Source of the DNA: Berberis thunbergii
Taxonomy: Eukaryota; Streptophyta; Magnoliopsida; Ranunculales; Berberidaceae
DNA length: 64,000 bases
NCBI GenBank assembly: GCA_003290165.1
Contig: QNQO01005888.1
Span: forward strand, 248,001 to 312,000
Reading direction: 5' to 3'
Under the pieces are notes generated by a model. That model saw nothing but the letters and a program-made list of their open reading frames with translations, did not search any database and was not told where the DNA came from. A program made the translations under genes and the position numbers. Positions 47,497 to 58,713 of the stretch are shown one piece after another. Position 1 is the first letter of the stretch, and every line of letters starts with the position of its first letter.

Positions 47497-47567
47497 TGAC
47501 CTTACTCAGAATCAACTCACTGGTGAGATTCCAAGGCTAATCTATTGGAATGAAGTCTTCAATATCT
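47497..47567 (+). pseudogene. Captured LRR exon of an ERECTA-family receptor kinase
   Basis: The exon between CTACAG and GTGAGT encodes DLTQNQLTGEIPRLIYWNEV, the ERECTA/ERL leucine-rich repeat that reads GEIPRLIYWNEVLQYL. ERECTA genes have 72-nt LRR exons; this one is 71 nt, with one base lost after GAAGTC. Splice sites are preserved, pointing to capture of genomic DNA. A single LRR exon has no receptor function. Confidence 0.75.
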
Positions 47568-48298
47568 GTGAGTATTCATCCATCACTACTAGTAGCTCTT
47601 AAACTGGTTTTCTTGTTTAACTGAAATATTACTGTTAGTTTGATCTTTAGTAGTCTTTTTATGCTAAAAGATACGTATTTTCATTCTTATACAACCAATT
47701 CCCAAAATATGACAGAGAAACATAATTCCTTATGTTGCAAACTCCATTTTGCAATTGCTGACTTGTAATTACCATGTATTGATATATACAAGTTATAATT
47801 ATCATATAGGTTGATTAGAACTATATGAAAGAAAGGTTTAGTTGTGAGTGCAATTACTGAACATTGTAGGCATTTCATTGACTTTATTTGCTTGTTGACC
47901 ATTAGTATTCAATGATTTCATTATTTGGAAGAACTTGCAATAATGATTTGCCAAGAATTAATCAGCTTATATCTTGATGTGGAAAGTGTAGAAAGTGTGG
48001 TTGTAGTGCAAGGAAGTTGTATTGATATGTGAAGGAAGGAAGTTTCCATTGCGTGGGCATATCACATATCTCCTTGGTCTATATAAATCCATCTGTTTGA
48101 GTTGGCTTCTAATTATTATTCCCTGTTAAGTCTTCTGCTTGACCACTTTGTTTTTCTCCAAAGTTCAAACAGCTAATTGTAAGTGAATGTTTATTCTTTC
48201 TTGTGAAGTTGAGTTTCCTAATTTCTAAAATTGATGAGTTGTATACTTGTTTTGCTAATTTCGGACTCTTCAGGCTGATGCTGTTGTTTTTTATGCAG

Positions 48299-48912
48299 GA
48301 GCGAGGATGCGCGTCGAGCAGGCTTGCAGCGCACCTACATACTTAACTATCTATTGTTACAAGACGACGATGAATCTGATTTATTTACCTCAGATATTGA
48401 TGACGATGATGAGATTGGAACCATATTTGGTAAGTCATGGATGTCATTTGGTCAAAGGGAACAAGGTCATGCTATGGAATGTTGTGTTGCTATTTTTGAT
48501 GGACATTCAGGTCGTCTTGTTGCAGATTACTTGCAGAGGCATCTTTTTGACAATATCTTAGACGAGGTACTTGCTTTTGACTTGAAGCTTGAAGCTTTCC
48601 TCTTTTTTTGGTTGTTGTTGTTTTAAAAGTAAAAAGTGGCTCCTTATTAACACCACTAACAAGGTTTTGGTTTAACTATTTTGCTATCAGTACATGAACC
48701 TTTCATAACATATTTGAAAATTAAAATGGATCACTGTTTTGATGTTATCACCACATTTGTATCATGACTAGCCCAATCTATGGACAAATACTGAGAAAGC
48801 AATCAAGAGGGCATATATGAAAATAAATGAAGAAATTCTGGACAGAGTTGTTGCTTCCCGTGGAGGGTCGACAACAGTTACAAACAATGATAGTTGTTGC
48901 TTCACGGGCTGT
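48299..48912 (+). pseudogene. Captured fragment of a protein phosphatase 2C
   Basis: The first exon (48299-48567, AG|...|GT) encodes an acidic stretch DDDESDLFTSDIDDDDEIG, then CCVAIFDGHSGRLVADYLQ and RHLFDNILDE, the PP2C motif with the metal-binding DGH. After an intron, KAIKRAYMKINEEILDRVVA and SRGGSTTV (48,790-48,880) continue into the conserved GGST motif, then the homology ends. PP2Cs remove phosphate from Ser/Thr in signalling. The catalytic C-terminal half is absent. Confidence 0.75.
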
Positions 48913-49305
48913 AGTTCGTTGGTCATGTTCAGTTCTTGACAATGGATTTTTATGTTTCAAATCTAGTAAATGTCTTTGAAGTGTTCCTTCCACAACTTCT
49001 TCTATACCCCATTGAATAGAGAGGCTGCAGCCTTGATGATGCGTGATAAAACTACATTTGACCAAAGAGTGAAAGGTTGTGTTCGTATATCTTCTTTGAT
49101 TATAAATGTTTTGCGTGCTAATTTGATATGATTGTAAATGTTTTTATAGATCTACTTTATTACTCAAATCGAATAAGTTTTTCAAGTTAAAATATTTGCA
49201 ACATTGATTCTACTTGCCTTCTACTGATGTTGAGAAATATTTGGCGAATTGCGCTTTTTTTATTTATTTATTTTAATCTTGTGGCGCTTTCCTTTTTTTC
49301 TGAAA

Positions 49306-50560
49306 TTTCACTCATGGGAGAAAACAATCGATCAATTTAAGCTAGGAGAAGGAGTAATGCCAGCGAGCTTCAAAGTACTTCATGATCCTGTTAGAAATAA
49401 TGAGACCTTATTTGCAGATTTGGTGAAAGTGCAATAGGAAGAGTTGCTCATGTTGACTCTAGATTTTGGTGGATTATTTGCTTCGTGCATACACAAAATC
49501 TACAGGAGACTCTTCCTTAGCTGATTTACCAGCTTGTCAGAAGGGCATGCGTCTCATTTTGAGTTTATGCCTATCAGAACAATTCGATACATTTCCTACT
49601 TTGCTATGTGCTGATGGTTGTTCCATGATTGATCGGTAGAATGGTGAGTTTCTCTTATCATCTTGTAATGTTCACTAGTCGTAGGTGTGTATGCTTTATG
49701 TTTTTAACTCTGCAATTTGAAATTTTGAAATAGATGAATTATTGACTCTTAAAGGCAATCTTCAATAACTTAGTTTCCTCAAGCTGAGATGTAAACCCTT
49801 ACTAATATGTTTTGTCTCTTTACTGCTTTAGGGTGTTTATGGGTATCCTGTTGAAATACAAGCTCTTTTCTTCATGGCTTTAAGATGCGCACTACCTTTA
49901 CTCAAGCAAGATGAAGAGGGTAAAGAGTTTGTGGAGAGAATCGTCAAACGCCTTCATTAACTAAGCTATCACATGAGAACTTATTTTTGACTTGACCTAA
50001 AGCAACTTAACGATATTTATCGGTTTTAAAACTGAGGAGTACTCTCACACTGCAGTCAACAAGTTTAATGTCATGCCTGATTCTCTTTTAGATTGGGTAT
50101 TTGATTTCATGCCGACACATGGTGGCTACTTCATTAGAAATGTTATTCCTGCAAGAATGGATTTCCCCTGGTTTTGCTTAGCTAACTTTATTGCAATTCT
50201 TTCATCCTTGGCAACCCCTGAGCAGTCTGCAGTTATTATGGATCCTATTGAGTCGCGCTGGGAAGAATTAGTTGGAGAAATGCCACTTAAGATTTGCTAT
50301 CCAGCCATAGAAAGTCATGAATGGCGGATTGTTACAGGCTGCAATCCAAAAAACACTAGATGGGGTTACCACAATGGAGGGTCTTGGCCAGGTAAGGAAT
50401 TTGATTATCGATATTACAAGTACTCAAATAGTTAACCATATGATCCCAAGTCATGACATTTGATCTATTTATTTTAGAATATTGATTATAAATGAGATTT
50501 TGCGTTTTTTTTTCCCTTGGACAGTTCTATTATGGCTCCTCAATTTGCTACTCCCTCCTT
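49306..50560 (+). pseudogene. Captured part of an alkaline/neutral invertase (GH100)
   Basis: Exon 1 (to 49643): [32 protein letters not shown], then in another frame [20 protein letters not shown] and ADGCSMIDR. Intron 49644-49831. Exon 2 (49832-50391): [20 protein letters not shown], later [60 protein letters not shown] and [13 protein letters not shown]. Intron to 50524, then VLLWLL as in GH100. The enzyme splits sucrose into glucose and fructose. Here there are premature stops (for example at 49436 and in the LKQLNDIYR region) and the N-terminal half is missing. Intron positions fit the family, so genomic DNA was captured. Confidence 0.88.
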
Positions 50561-51101
50561 TATCAGTAAACACTGGAGATAATCCGGCGATAACTGAAAG
50601 GAAAGGGATCATCCGAACACTGCAGCACAGAGCGCGTCCCAGGCAGGGTGCGCTGCAGTTTCAGCGTGCTCTGCATTGCAGACAGAGTGTGATTCAACGT
50701 GTTTGTTGTACGTGTTGTTTCTGGCTGCAACGGGTTTCAGCGTGCCCGGTTAGCACACCGGTTTTGAGCTATGGTTGAGGTCTACTGGGAGGCTTGCGGG
50801 TTTTTCTGCACGCTGCTGCGAAACAGAACTTGCGTTGGTGTTGTCCGAGTTGCTGGGAGCTAAATGCTTGGGCTGACTTCATTTTGTTATAATTTTATAT
50901 AACTTATTTTGTTTTGTTATCAATATGAAAGCTACAATGAGTGACATTTCCTTCTATCAATATTTATTGAGTTGTTTTTGTTATTGTTCAAAGTATACTT
51001 CTTTGTTTAGAGTCTTTCTGCATTATCACCACTAACATTTTACTAATGTGTCTTATGCATCACTTACAATAAGACAATGACATCTTAGATGGTTTATGCA
51101 G

Positions 51102-51256
51102 ATCCTGATTTGGGATCTGAAGATAACTTCGGGATTTGGAAGATTGATGATACAGACAACGGTTTTTATACGCAACCCTTTAGGATCAAATATGAAAGGC
51201 AGGATGTCCTGTTATCTGTTATGGTCTCTTTTGATCTCTCTCTTGGAAAACATGAG
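51102..51256 (+). pseudogene. Unidentified captured exon-like fragment
   Basis: Clean AG acceptor and GT donor around an open 154-nt exon encoding PDLGSEDNFGIWKI...FRIKYERQDVLLSVMVSF...SLGKHE. The frame is intact. Family not recognised. Confidence 0.45.
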
Positions 51257-51539
51257 GTACATTTTTTTCTTAAACACTTCCAGTGATCTATCTAGTCATT
51301 AGAAGCTCGTGTCTTCCACTTCCTGTTCTACATAGTAAAGCCATAGTAAGCAGATTCCTTCTCCTTGTTTAGGATGTGGAAATGGGAAAGTATAAGTATT
51401 TATGAAGTGTTGGTACTATCGTATTTTGAAAATATACAATTTGGCATAATACAGAGTCCAGATATCAACTATCAATGAGATGCTAAAATTGGCATGGACA
51501 CTTTTCAATGCTAATGCTTACTATCATCTCAAGATTTCA

Positions 51540-51653
51540 GGGAATCTGCAAATCCTTTTGTAGAACAAGCAGTGCAATACGCAGAAGAAACTGCACATGC
51601 AACACTAACCAACAATGATAAAAAGATGTACTACAGAAGCTGCTCTTGCAAGG
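51540..51653 (+). pseudogene. Unidentified captured exon-like fragment
   Basis: Between TTTCAG and GGTATT: ESANPFVEQAVQYAEETAHA and TLTNNDKKMYYR. Helical, coding-like; the family is not recognised. Confidence 0.35.
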
Positions 51654-52270
51654 TATTGCTGGTGTTTTTGTTCATTTGTTTAAGATTATGAACTTCGAGT
51701 ATCCTACTCTTTCTACTGTCTCTTTTATTTCAATTTTTTGCAAATGACTTTCTGGATTGGCTATTTTTCTTACAATCCACCATAACTAATATTGCTTATT
51801 AAATTTTAAGCCTTAAGCTCATATAGCACTTGTCTCTAAAGAATCTGAGAACTCATGTCTTATTCTCATTTATGGAAACTAATCTTTAAAATGCAGTTGC
51901 TCGGCATTGTAGTTCATATTCTATCCCTTTTGCAAATTTCATTCCATTTACCTATATTAGTATTTAGTATGTGAGTATAGCTCTAGAACAATTTAGTGCG
52001 AATACAGGAGGGAGAAAATACGGCAGTCACTATCTATAGTGGTCATTTTGGTGAAGTGGCGATCATTTTGGTGAAGTCACTATCTATATATGGTGCTTTA
52101 TGCTTCTAAGGTTCATTATCCTTGCATACATGTAAGTGGTGCAGCTTTTCTGTAGCACCGTAGCACCGTGTAGTTGGTGATAGTGTGTTTCTGCCATTAA
52201 CATTATCTGTCAGATTTTTAATGTTGTTTTATTATCAGTTAGTAACTTGTATCGTTTCATGTGACTGCAG

Positions 52271-52432
52271 CTGAAGAAACCTTCCCATCCAACTCGTGGC
52301 GTACCAGTTGCTATTAGTTGCTTAGCATCTTTGTTGAAAGAACCATTGGTTAGATCCTCTTTTGTAAAAGCAGATGAGGTGAAGCTGCTAGTTCCGTTGA
52401 TTTCTCCAGCATCTACTCAGCAATCTATCCAG
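52271..52432 (+). pseudogene. Captured exon of V-type ATPase subunit H
   Basis: The exon between ACTGCAG and GTGATT encodes [40 protein letters not shown] and PASTQQSIQ, a close match to the conserved middle of VHA-H (CLA.LL+[26 protein letters not shown]). The exon frame is open and both splice sites are kept. Subunit H couples the V1 and Vo parts of the proton pump. Only this exon is recognisable. Confidence 0.85.
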
Positions 52433-52609
52433 GTGATTTGGTCTTATTCACAATTAAGAGTTATGCTTTGAAAAGATTGGCTTCTCAAGGTGAATCTTAT
52501 TTGCAATATCCCAAAAGGTGAGTCTAATGTATTTGGGAATCTCCTTCTAGGATTATGATTTTTTTACCTCTAATATTTATTCAATCATGTTTATTTTCGG
52601 AACATGCAG

Positions 52610-52705
52610 AAACCTACTGCCACCCAAGCTAAAAAATTTCCAGTAGCCTCCAAAAAGAAAGATGAGTCAAGTGATGACTCTGAAAGTGAATCTGATGAAG
52701 ACGAG
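52610..52705 (+). pseudogene. Captured acidic exon, nucleolin-like
   Basis: A 96-nt exon between TGCAG and GTACAT: KPTATQAKKFPVASKKKDES followed by SDDSESESDEDE. The lysine-then-acidic pattern is typical of nucleolin-like N-terminal repeats, but low complexity makes the assignment weak. Confidence 0.45.
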
Positions 52706-53763
52706 GTACATGTTTAGTATTCTTTGCTTCAAAGCCTTACTTGTTGGATTGGCGTGGCTAAAATGTATATTTGTTTCAAACCAGCCATTACAACTGATTG
52801 AAAGTTTATGTTGTCTTTTGCAATAAAGAGTCTTATCGAAAAGGTGGTAAAAGCCAGGGACATAATATATTTGTTAAAGGTTTTGATACCCCCCTTGGCC
52901 ATGATGAGGTAAAAATCCATACAGAGTTGATTTTATATTAAAAATCCATACAGAGTTGACTCGTGAAGCTCTTTTCTTGATTTTGAACCATTTACAGCTA
53001 ATATTTTATATAAATAACAGTTAATAAAAGCTTAAAGATTAGTGATATGTTTATTGCAAACAAAGTCAAAGTGGCCTCTTTTCCTGAGCTCATGAACTTC
53101 AGCATTGGAGGTGTACACGTACTTAAAAATACGGCTTTATGGGAAGATCTGTTTTGTGACTTGTCTATGCCTTGATTAGTCCTTTCAGACATTGTCTTGG
53201 TACAATCATTTTCTCATAGACTTGTCTGCAGAGTTAATCTCTTAAAGACTTAAACTAGTTGGTACTTGTGTAGAAAATAAAGCAAAGAAAACTAAAGGAA
53301 AACAGAGTGAAAGTAAGTGGAACGACCCAAGTATAAAGGACCTAGGCATAGTTCCGTAGGCAGTATTTGAAAAAGTGAATAAGGAAGATGTTTTAAAGAG
53401 TGAAAGGAGGTGATAGGAAAGCCATGAAAAGTTGAAATATAATTGACAACAAAGGCTGTTATGGGCAATTTCTAAAACAGAGGACAATAATATATGTGCC
53501 TTCCAAGAGTTTTACTAGAATGAATCTTCTTCATTACGCCATTTCGTTCAGTCTCAACTATTCATATTGATCAAAATGATCTAGAAAGTTTCAAGATTCG
53601 CCAACTTGGGTTCCAGTTGGTAGGGTTATTAGTATTATAAATTGAGGAGTGCATGGTTTCTATTCAAATCAGCAAGAGTAGTACTCAGACTGTCAGGCGA
53701 CACTTCCACACATCATTTTTAGCTAACATTTGCTGTGTAGAACTAGTATAAGCAAGAACAGCA

Positions 53764-54000
53764 ATGGGGCAAAAGAAATCCTTCTCTATCTTAAGCATCT
53801 TCAAGTCTAGGAAGTCTCGCGATAGGTATGGTATGGGATGGGATGAAGCTGTTAATGTGAGAAAAGTACATCCTAGCGATGAAGACAGGGGGCATTGGGT
53901 AGCTAAACCAAACATTGACAGGAAAGCTTCAGCCTTCATTGCTAAATTCTATGAAAGTCGTGTGTCAGATCCTGATCGACAAACTGTTCCACCTATGTAA
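53764..54000 (+). CDS. Small 78-residue ORF, conserved-plant-protein-like
   Basis: An uninterrupted ORF starts MGQKKSFSILSIFKSRKSRD and contains VRKVHPSDEDRGHWVAKPNI, DRKASAFIAKFYESRVSDPD and RQTVPPM. I recall short uncharacterised plant proteins with a similar basic N-terminus and an IDRKASAFIAKFYE-type C-terminus, but cannot verify it here. It is the only host-like piece in CACTA-2 that is complete from ATG to stop. It lies near the 3' end of the element, on its sense strand. Function unknown. It could be expressed from an element transcript or be a recent, silent passenger. Confidence 0.55.
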   Translation: MGQKKSFSILSIFKSRKSRDRYGMGWDEAVNVRKVHPSDEDRGHWVAKPNIDRKASAFIAKFYESRVSDPDRQTVPPM

Positions 54001-54324
54001 ACTGTAATATAGGAGTCCCATTTGTTATGCACTTTTATTGTAATTTGCTTGTAAGTGTGCTCACTAGTTTGTGAATTACAATAATGAAAAAATAATACAA
54101 GATTTGTTCACATTCAATCTTAGTTTTTTTGTATTACAGCATATATGGCCTTTTCAATCTATCTATCCTCTCCTCCCGCTTCTTCCTATCTGGATTTGAA
54201 GTACTAATGAACAATGAACAAAATAGATTCAAATACTTTCCTGATTGTCAAGTTAATAACATGTACAGAAGTAGGTTCGTTGTTACATTTAAAAAAAAAT
54301 TTAAAATTTTTTTTTAAAATTTTG

Positions 54325-54700
54325 CCACTGCTTAAAACCGTGGCTAATTATTGCAACAGCTAAAAACCGTGGCTACCTTTCCACGGCTTATAACCTTGGC
54401 TAGTACTGGCCACGGCTTAAAACCGTTGCTAAAGCTATTGCAACGGCTTAGAACCGTGGCCATAACTTGCAACGGTTTTAAGTCGTTGCTACTCCTGGCC
54501 ACGGCTTAGAACCGTGGCTAAGATTGTTGCAACGGTTTATAACCGTGGCTAAATCATCAACCGTCCTCAAGATAAAACCATTGCTAATATTTTTGCCACG
54601 ATTTTTAGCCGTTACTAGGGATTTAGCGACGCCTCTACAGCCCACGGCTCTAAGCAATGACAATGGGTTACCCCCACGGTTTAGAACCGTTGCTAATGGG
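54325..54700. repeat. Subterminal repeats, CACTA-2 3' end
   Basis: About fifteen copies of CCACGGCTTAAAACCGTTGC-like imperfect palindromes in both polarities, spaced 20-30 bp. This end has many more copies than the matching end of CACTA-1. Confidence 0.88.
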
Positions 54701-54719
54701 TAATTTTGGTGTAGTGAAG

Positions 54720-56680
54720 CTAAGATTGATGTCATTTAATCTCTTTCGATTCCAAAATATTTTAAAGATGTGAGATATTTCTTAGGGCATGCTAGATTTT
54801 ATCACCGCTTCATTAAAGATTGCATGCCCTTTGAGCAGTCTTTTAGCCAAGGATGTTCACTTTCTTTTTGACAACAAGTGCATATCCACGTTTATGCATC
54901 TTAAATTTGAACTAGTCTCAACTCCTATCATCCGAGCCCCTGATTGGGCCCCTACCTTTTGAGATTTTGTGTGATGCCTCTAACTACGTTTTAGGTGTAG
55001 TTTTGGGTCAAAAAGTTAACAAACTTCCTCATGTCATCTACTATGCTACCAAGATTCTAAATGAGGCTCAACTCAATTACTTGACCACGGAGAAAAAAGA
55101 TATTAGCCATTGTTTATGGATTAGATAAATTTCATTCCTATCTCATTGGAGCTAAAGTCATTATGTACACTGACCATGCAACCCTTAGATACCTTCTCAA
55201 TAAGAAGGATATTGAACCTCATCTGATCTGATGATTTTTTTTGCTTGAAGAATTTGATCTTGAAATACGAGATAAGTCAGGTATAGAAAATGCGATCGTT
55301 GGCCACTTGTTTAGGCTAATATTACCGTCATCTACTAGTATCTTGCCCATTCAAGAGGATTTCTCAGACGACCAACTTCTCTTGGTAGAGATAGAGCTTC
55401 CTTGGTATGCCAACATTGTCAATTTTTTGGCATTTAAGGAACTCCCTTCACACTGGTCTAAGCGAGATCGTGACAAGTTTTTGTCTATAGTCAAGTATTG
55501 TTCTTGGGATGAGCCATATTTGTAGTACAATTACTACCCTGACCAACTTATTAGAAAATGTGTTCAAGAAGTTGAACAAATGAGCATTATCTTCTTTTAC
55601 CATGATCAAGTTTGTGGTGGGAATTTCAATTCAAAGAAAATCGTGGAGAAGGTTATCCAATCAGGTTTTTATTGGCCTACCCTTTTTCAAGATGCCCATG
55701 AGTATTGTAAAGTCTGTCACCGATGTCAACAACTGGGGTGAATAAATCGTCGTCAAATGATGCTTTTGAATATTATTCTAGTTGTTGAAGTTTTTTATGT
55801 TTGGGGCATCGATTTTATGAGACCGTTTACTTTCTCAAATGGGTATCAATACATCCTTCTTATAGTGTATTGCGCTTCTAAATGGATAGAGGCTATTTCC
55901 ACTATGACCAATAATCACAAAATTGTTGTTTCATTCATAAGGGAGTATATCTTAAGTAGATTTGGCACCCAAGGGTATCATTAATGATGGGAATAAGCAT
56001 TTCTTTAACAGTGTCCTTAAGCATCTTTTTAATAAGTATGCAGTTACTCACAGAGTTTCCCTTTCCTACCATCCTCAAACAAATGGTCAAGTTGAAGTCT
56101 CAAATTGTCAAATCAAGAACGTCCTCGAAAAGACTATCAATCAAAACCGGAAAGATTAGTATTTACGCCTTTTGGATGCCTTATGGGCAAACCGAACTGC
56201 ATTCAAGATGTCTTCCTATAGATTTTTCTTTGGTAAACCTTGTCACCTTCTATTCCAACTCCAACATAGAGCTTATTGGGCTACAAAGAGTCTAAACTTT
56301 GACCTCGACATGGCTAGCCAACAACGAAAGCTTCAGCTTGATGAGCTAGAAGAATTGAGGTATGATGCTTATGACTTATCCAAGAACTACAAAGATAAAA
56401 TGAAGTGGATACATGACAAAAACATCATGAGAAAATAGCTTCATCTTGCTCAAAAAGTCCTACTCTACAACTCTTGTCTTCATTTCTTTCCATGTAAGTT
56501 AAAACTCATTGGTTCGGTCCATTCATAGTTCGTGATGTTAAAGACAACGGTGCCATCACCGTAGAAAACCCTACAAATGGTAGTTTCTTTCAAGTAAACG
56601 AATGATGCCATACCATGAACTTCCCACAAGGTCAGTAGATACCATTCAGTTGATTGATCCTAATTATGAGGATTAATTGT
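54720..56680 (+). pseudogene. Athila-like pol, copy 2, part 3 (RT end, RNase H, integrase)
   Basis: Continues the pol after CACTA-2. RNase H: LCDASNY.LGVVLGQKVNKL-like start (54,970), [15 protein letters not shown] (55,165-55,210). Chromosome-proximal integrase: zinc-binding DAHEYCKVCHRCQQLG (about 55,690-55,740), catalytic core VWGIDFMRPFTFSNGYQYIL (55,798-55,860), ASKWIEAI, and NKHFFNSVLKHLFNKYAVTH with SYHPQTNGQVEVSN (55,990-56,105). Later NLALLGGSQV (around 56,755) resembles the region after integrase in Athila. Several stops; dead. Confidence 0.87.
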
Positions 56681-56689
56681 CACATCCAC

Positions 56690-58025
56690 AAATTCCTATT
56701 CCACTAAGCTTGTTTCGGGGTGGTATCCACCACCCCCATTGCGTTTGACCAATTTAAACTTAGCGCTACTGGGAGGCAGCCAAGTCAATTTATGCATTCA
56801 TTCAATAATAAAAAATATTAATAATAAGAAAAATATTAATAATACCGCCAAGGCCTGTTTGCGGGTGATGTATTTTTTTAATACATCACCCCCACCAACT
56901 AGATCTTTTTCATTGCAAGGACGGTACAGATGTTCAACAAATCACCTAAGGTGATAAGTTTCAATATTTATTTCAGCTCACTTTCTATTTCATTTGTTTA
57001 ACATTAGGAAAGTGTTTTATTTGTTTGGGGGTGGGGAGATTTATCAAAATTCAAACAACTTTTGAAAATCTTTTTCTAAAAGAAATAAAAAATGGTATGG
57101 GATCCTAACTATAATGAGATCAGATTATTTGATTTTCTACATTTAGGCAAAGAGATGTAGGAAGTTTATTACTAGCATAAACATAGCATTTGAGCGAAAC
57201 AAACCAATTTTTGCACAATGACCGCAGATGTAGTTTGGAATAGAGAAGCAAGTAACTTCTTGAGAATCTAGAGGAATAATCATGGAGACTTTAAACTTGT
57301 GATCTATCAGACCTTTCATTTTATTCAGAGAGTTTTTACACAACTCAGAGTCATATGATGACTTAAAATTTTATTGGATCACACATTAACTTGTTGGGAA
57401 GTCTCATTATTCTTCTTTTTGGTTGATCACTGCGGATGACATCTTTTTCGAGTTAAGAGAAACATAGGTCTTGTTGTCTATTTGAGACTTATAACGATTA
57501 CCAAACCTTAGAAGGTAAATTAGGCATCTCACGTCCATCTGAACCTTCTCAAAACCATCTTGCTAACTATTCCATCCAATACCAATGTGAGCCTTTGTCT
57601 TAGGTTATTAAACATATAAAAAAAACCATTTTTCCATTTACGTTTCTGAAAAGTGTTAGGAAGTTTTAGGAAGAAAAGGGGAGTGCAAAGTGAAATGAAA
57701 AGTCGAGGGTATTTCAAAAAAAAATTTGAAAAAAAAAGAAAAAAAAGTTTTGAAAAAGGAAACAATTAAAAAAAGGGATTGGAAGTGATTAATCAGCTCC
57801 TTATTAAGCTACTTGAAGACCCTACATTTTTTAGAAACATCTGTTTACTTACCATCTACCCCACTCTTCCTTTATAAAAAATAAAAACAAAATCAAGCCA
57901 AATTCATTTTTTTCTTAGAGAAGTCCTAATTAACCCTATGGTAAGACATGGTAAGAAGTAGAGAGTATATGAGAAGGCATTATGGTGGGTAACTTAACAT
58001 TCTTGCAACTGATCAACATTCTTTA
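56690..58025. other. Probable 3' non-coding part of the Athila-like element
   Basis: AT-rich, with TTTGTTTGGGGGTGGGGAGAT at 57,018-57,038, a purine tract of the kind seen downstream of Athila pol. No LTR could be delimited. No gene recognised. Confidence 0.4.
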
Positions 58026-58695
58026 TGTTGCAATCGATTTTCATTCCCTGCTTTACCTTGACCTGCTGAGCTGCACAAGGAATGCACGTGAGCCACGGAC
58101 AACTGTTGTGGTGGCCGATGGCACTCCGATGCAAAAGTCAGACATGGATCCGGGAAGGCCTAATGATGTAAACTGGAAATTTGTAGCGTATCTTAGCTTA
58201 CCAACCTCATGTCTTATTTCTAGTCGTGGAATCATGTTTCGACCAGGTCATTAGTGGCGTTGTTTTGGGAAGAAGATCTTCATCGAGATCCTTCTCTAAT
58301 TAGGAGTTGTGCTGTGAAGGGAAGTTTTTGTGTTAGACTTGTGCCCCTAGATACGCGGTTCCTAATCAAAGTGTTGTCTGTTGATAGAAGTTTCCATGTA
58401 CAATGTATACTCTAGTATTTGCTCCCTTGTTGGAAGCAAAGTGTTGATGTCTTGCATGTCCGAAGCCGATCCCTGAGATGTTTGCCTTAATATGGCTTAC
58501 TGGTATTGGGGATACCTATGTTACATGTGGGTTTAACAGGCTGTAGTGATTTAGGTTTGTTTGGTGGATTTCATTGTACGGGCTTGAAACCGCTTGGGCT
58601 GAATCAGTGTTGGGCTAACGCTTGGGTTTATTATTTATCGAGATCATCATGATACGTGTATGGTTTAGAAAAGATGATGTTTTTATGTATCATCA
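58026..58695 (-). repeat. 3' LTR of element E (reversed)
   Basis: Reversed copy of the element A LTR: starts TGTTGCAATCG, has the CACGTGAGCCACGGACAACTG and GATGGCACTCCGATGC blocks, and ends GTATCATCA at 58695. It is followed by a decayed reversed polypurine tract GCTACTCCCTCTGAG (58,696-58,710). Confidence 0.85.
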
Positions 58696-58713
58696 GCTAC
58701 TCCCTCTGAGTTA

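Larger units (their letters stand above)
44972..54716 (+). mobile_element. CACTA-2: Pack-CACTA, 9,745 bp, TSD AAG, carrying host gene fragments
   Basis: The left end CACTACACCAAAGGCCAGTT equals the right end of CACTA-1 inverted. The right end, inverted, CACTACACCAAAATTACCCA equals the left end of CACTA-1. So the two are the same family in opposite orientation. Target duplication AAG (44969-44971, 54717-54719). No CACTA transposase domain was found. The interior holds exon pieces resembling an ERECTA-type kinase, a PP2C, neutral invertase, V-ATPase H, an acidic nucleolin-like exon and a small conserved ORF. All lie on the plus strand, with introns retained. It is non-autonomous. Confidence 0.93.

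Noticed and set aside
56990..58025. Possible solo LTR or gene after the Athila-like integrase
   Set aside because: No paired ends, duplication or coding motif could be found by eye.
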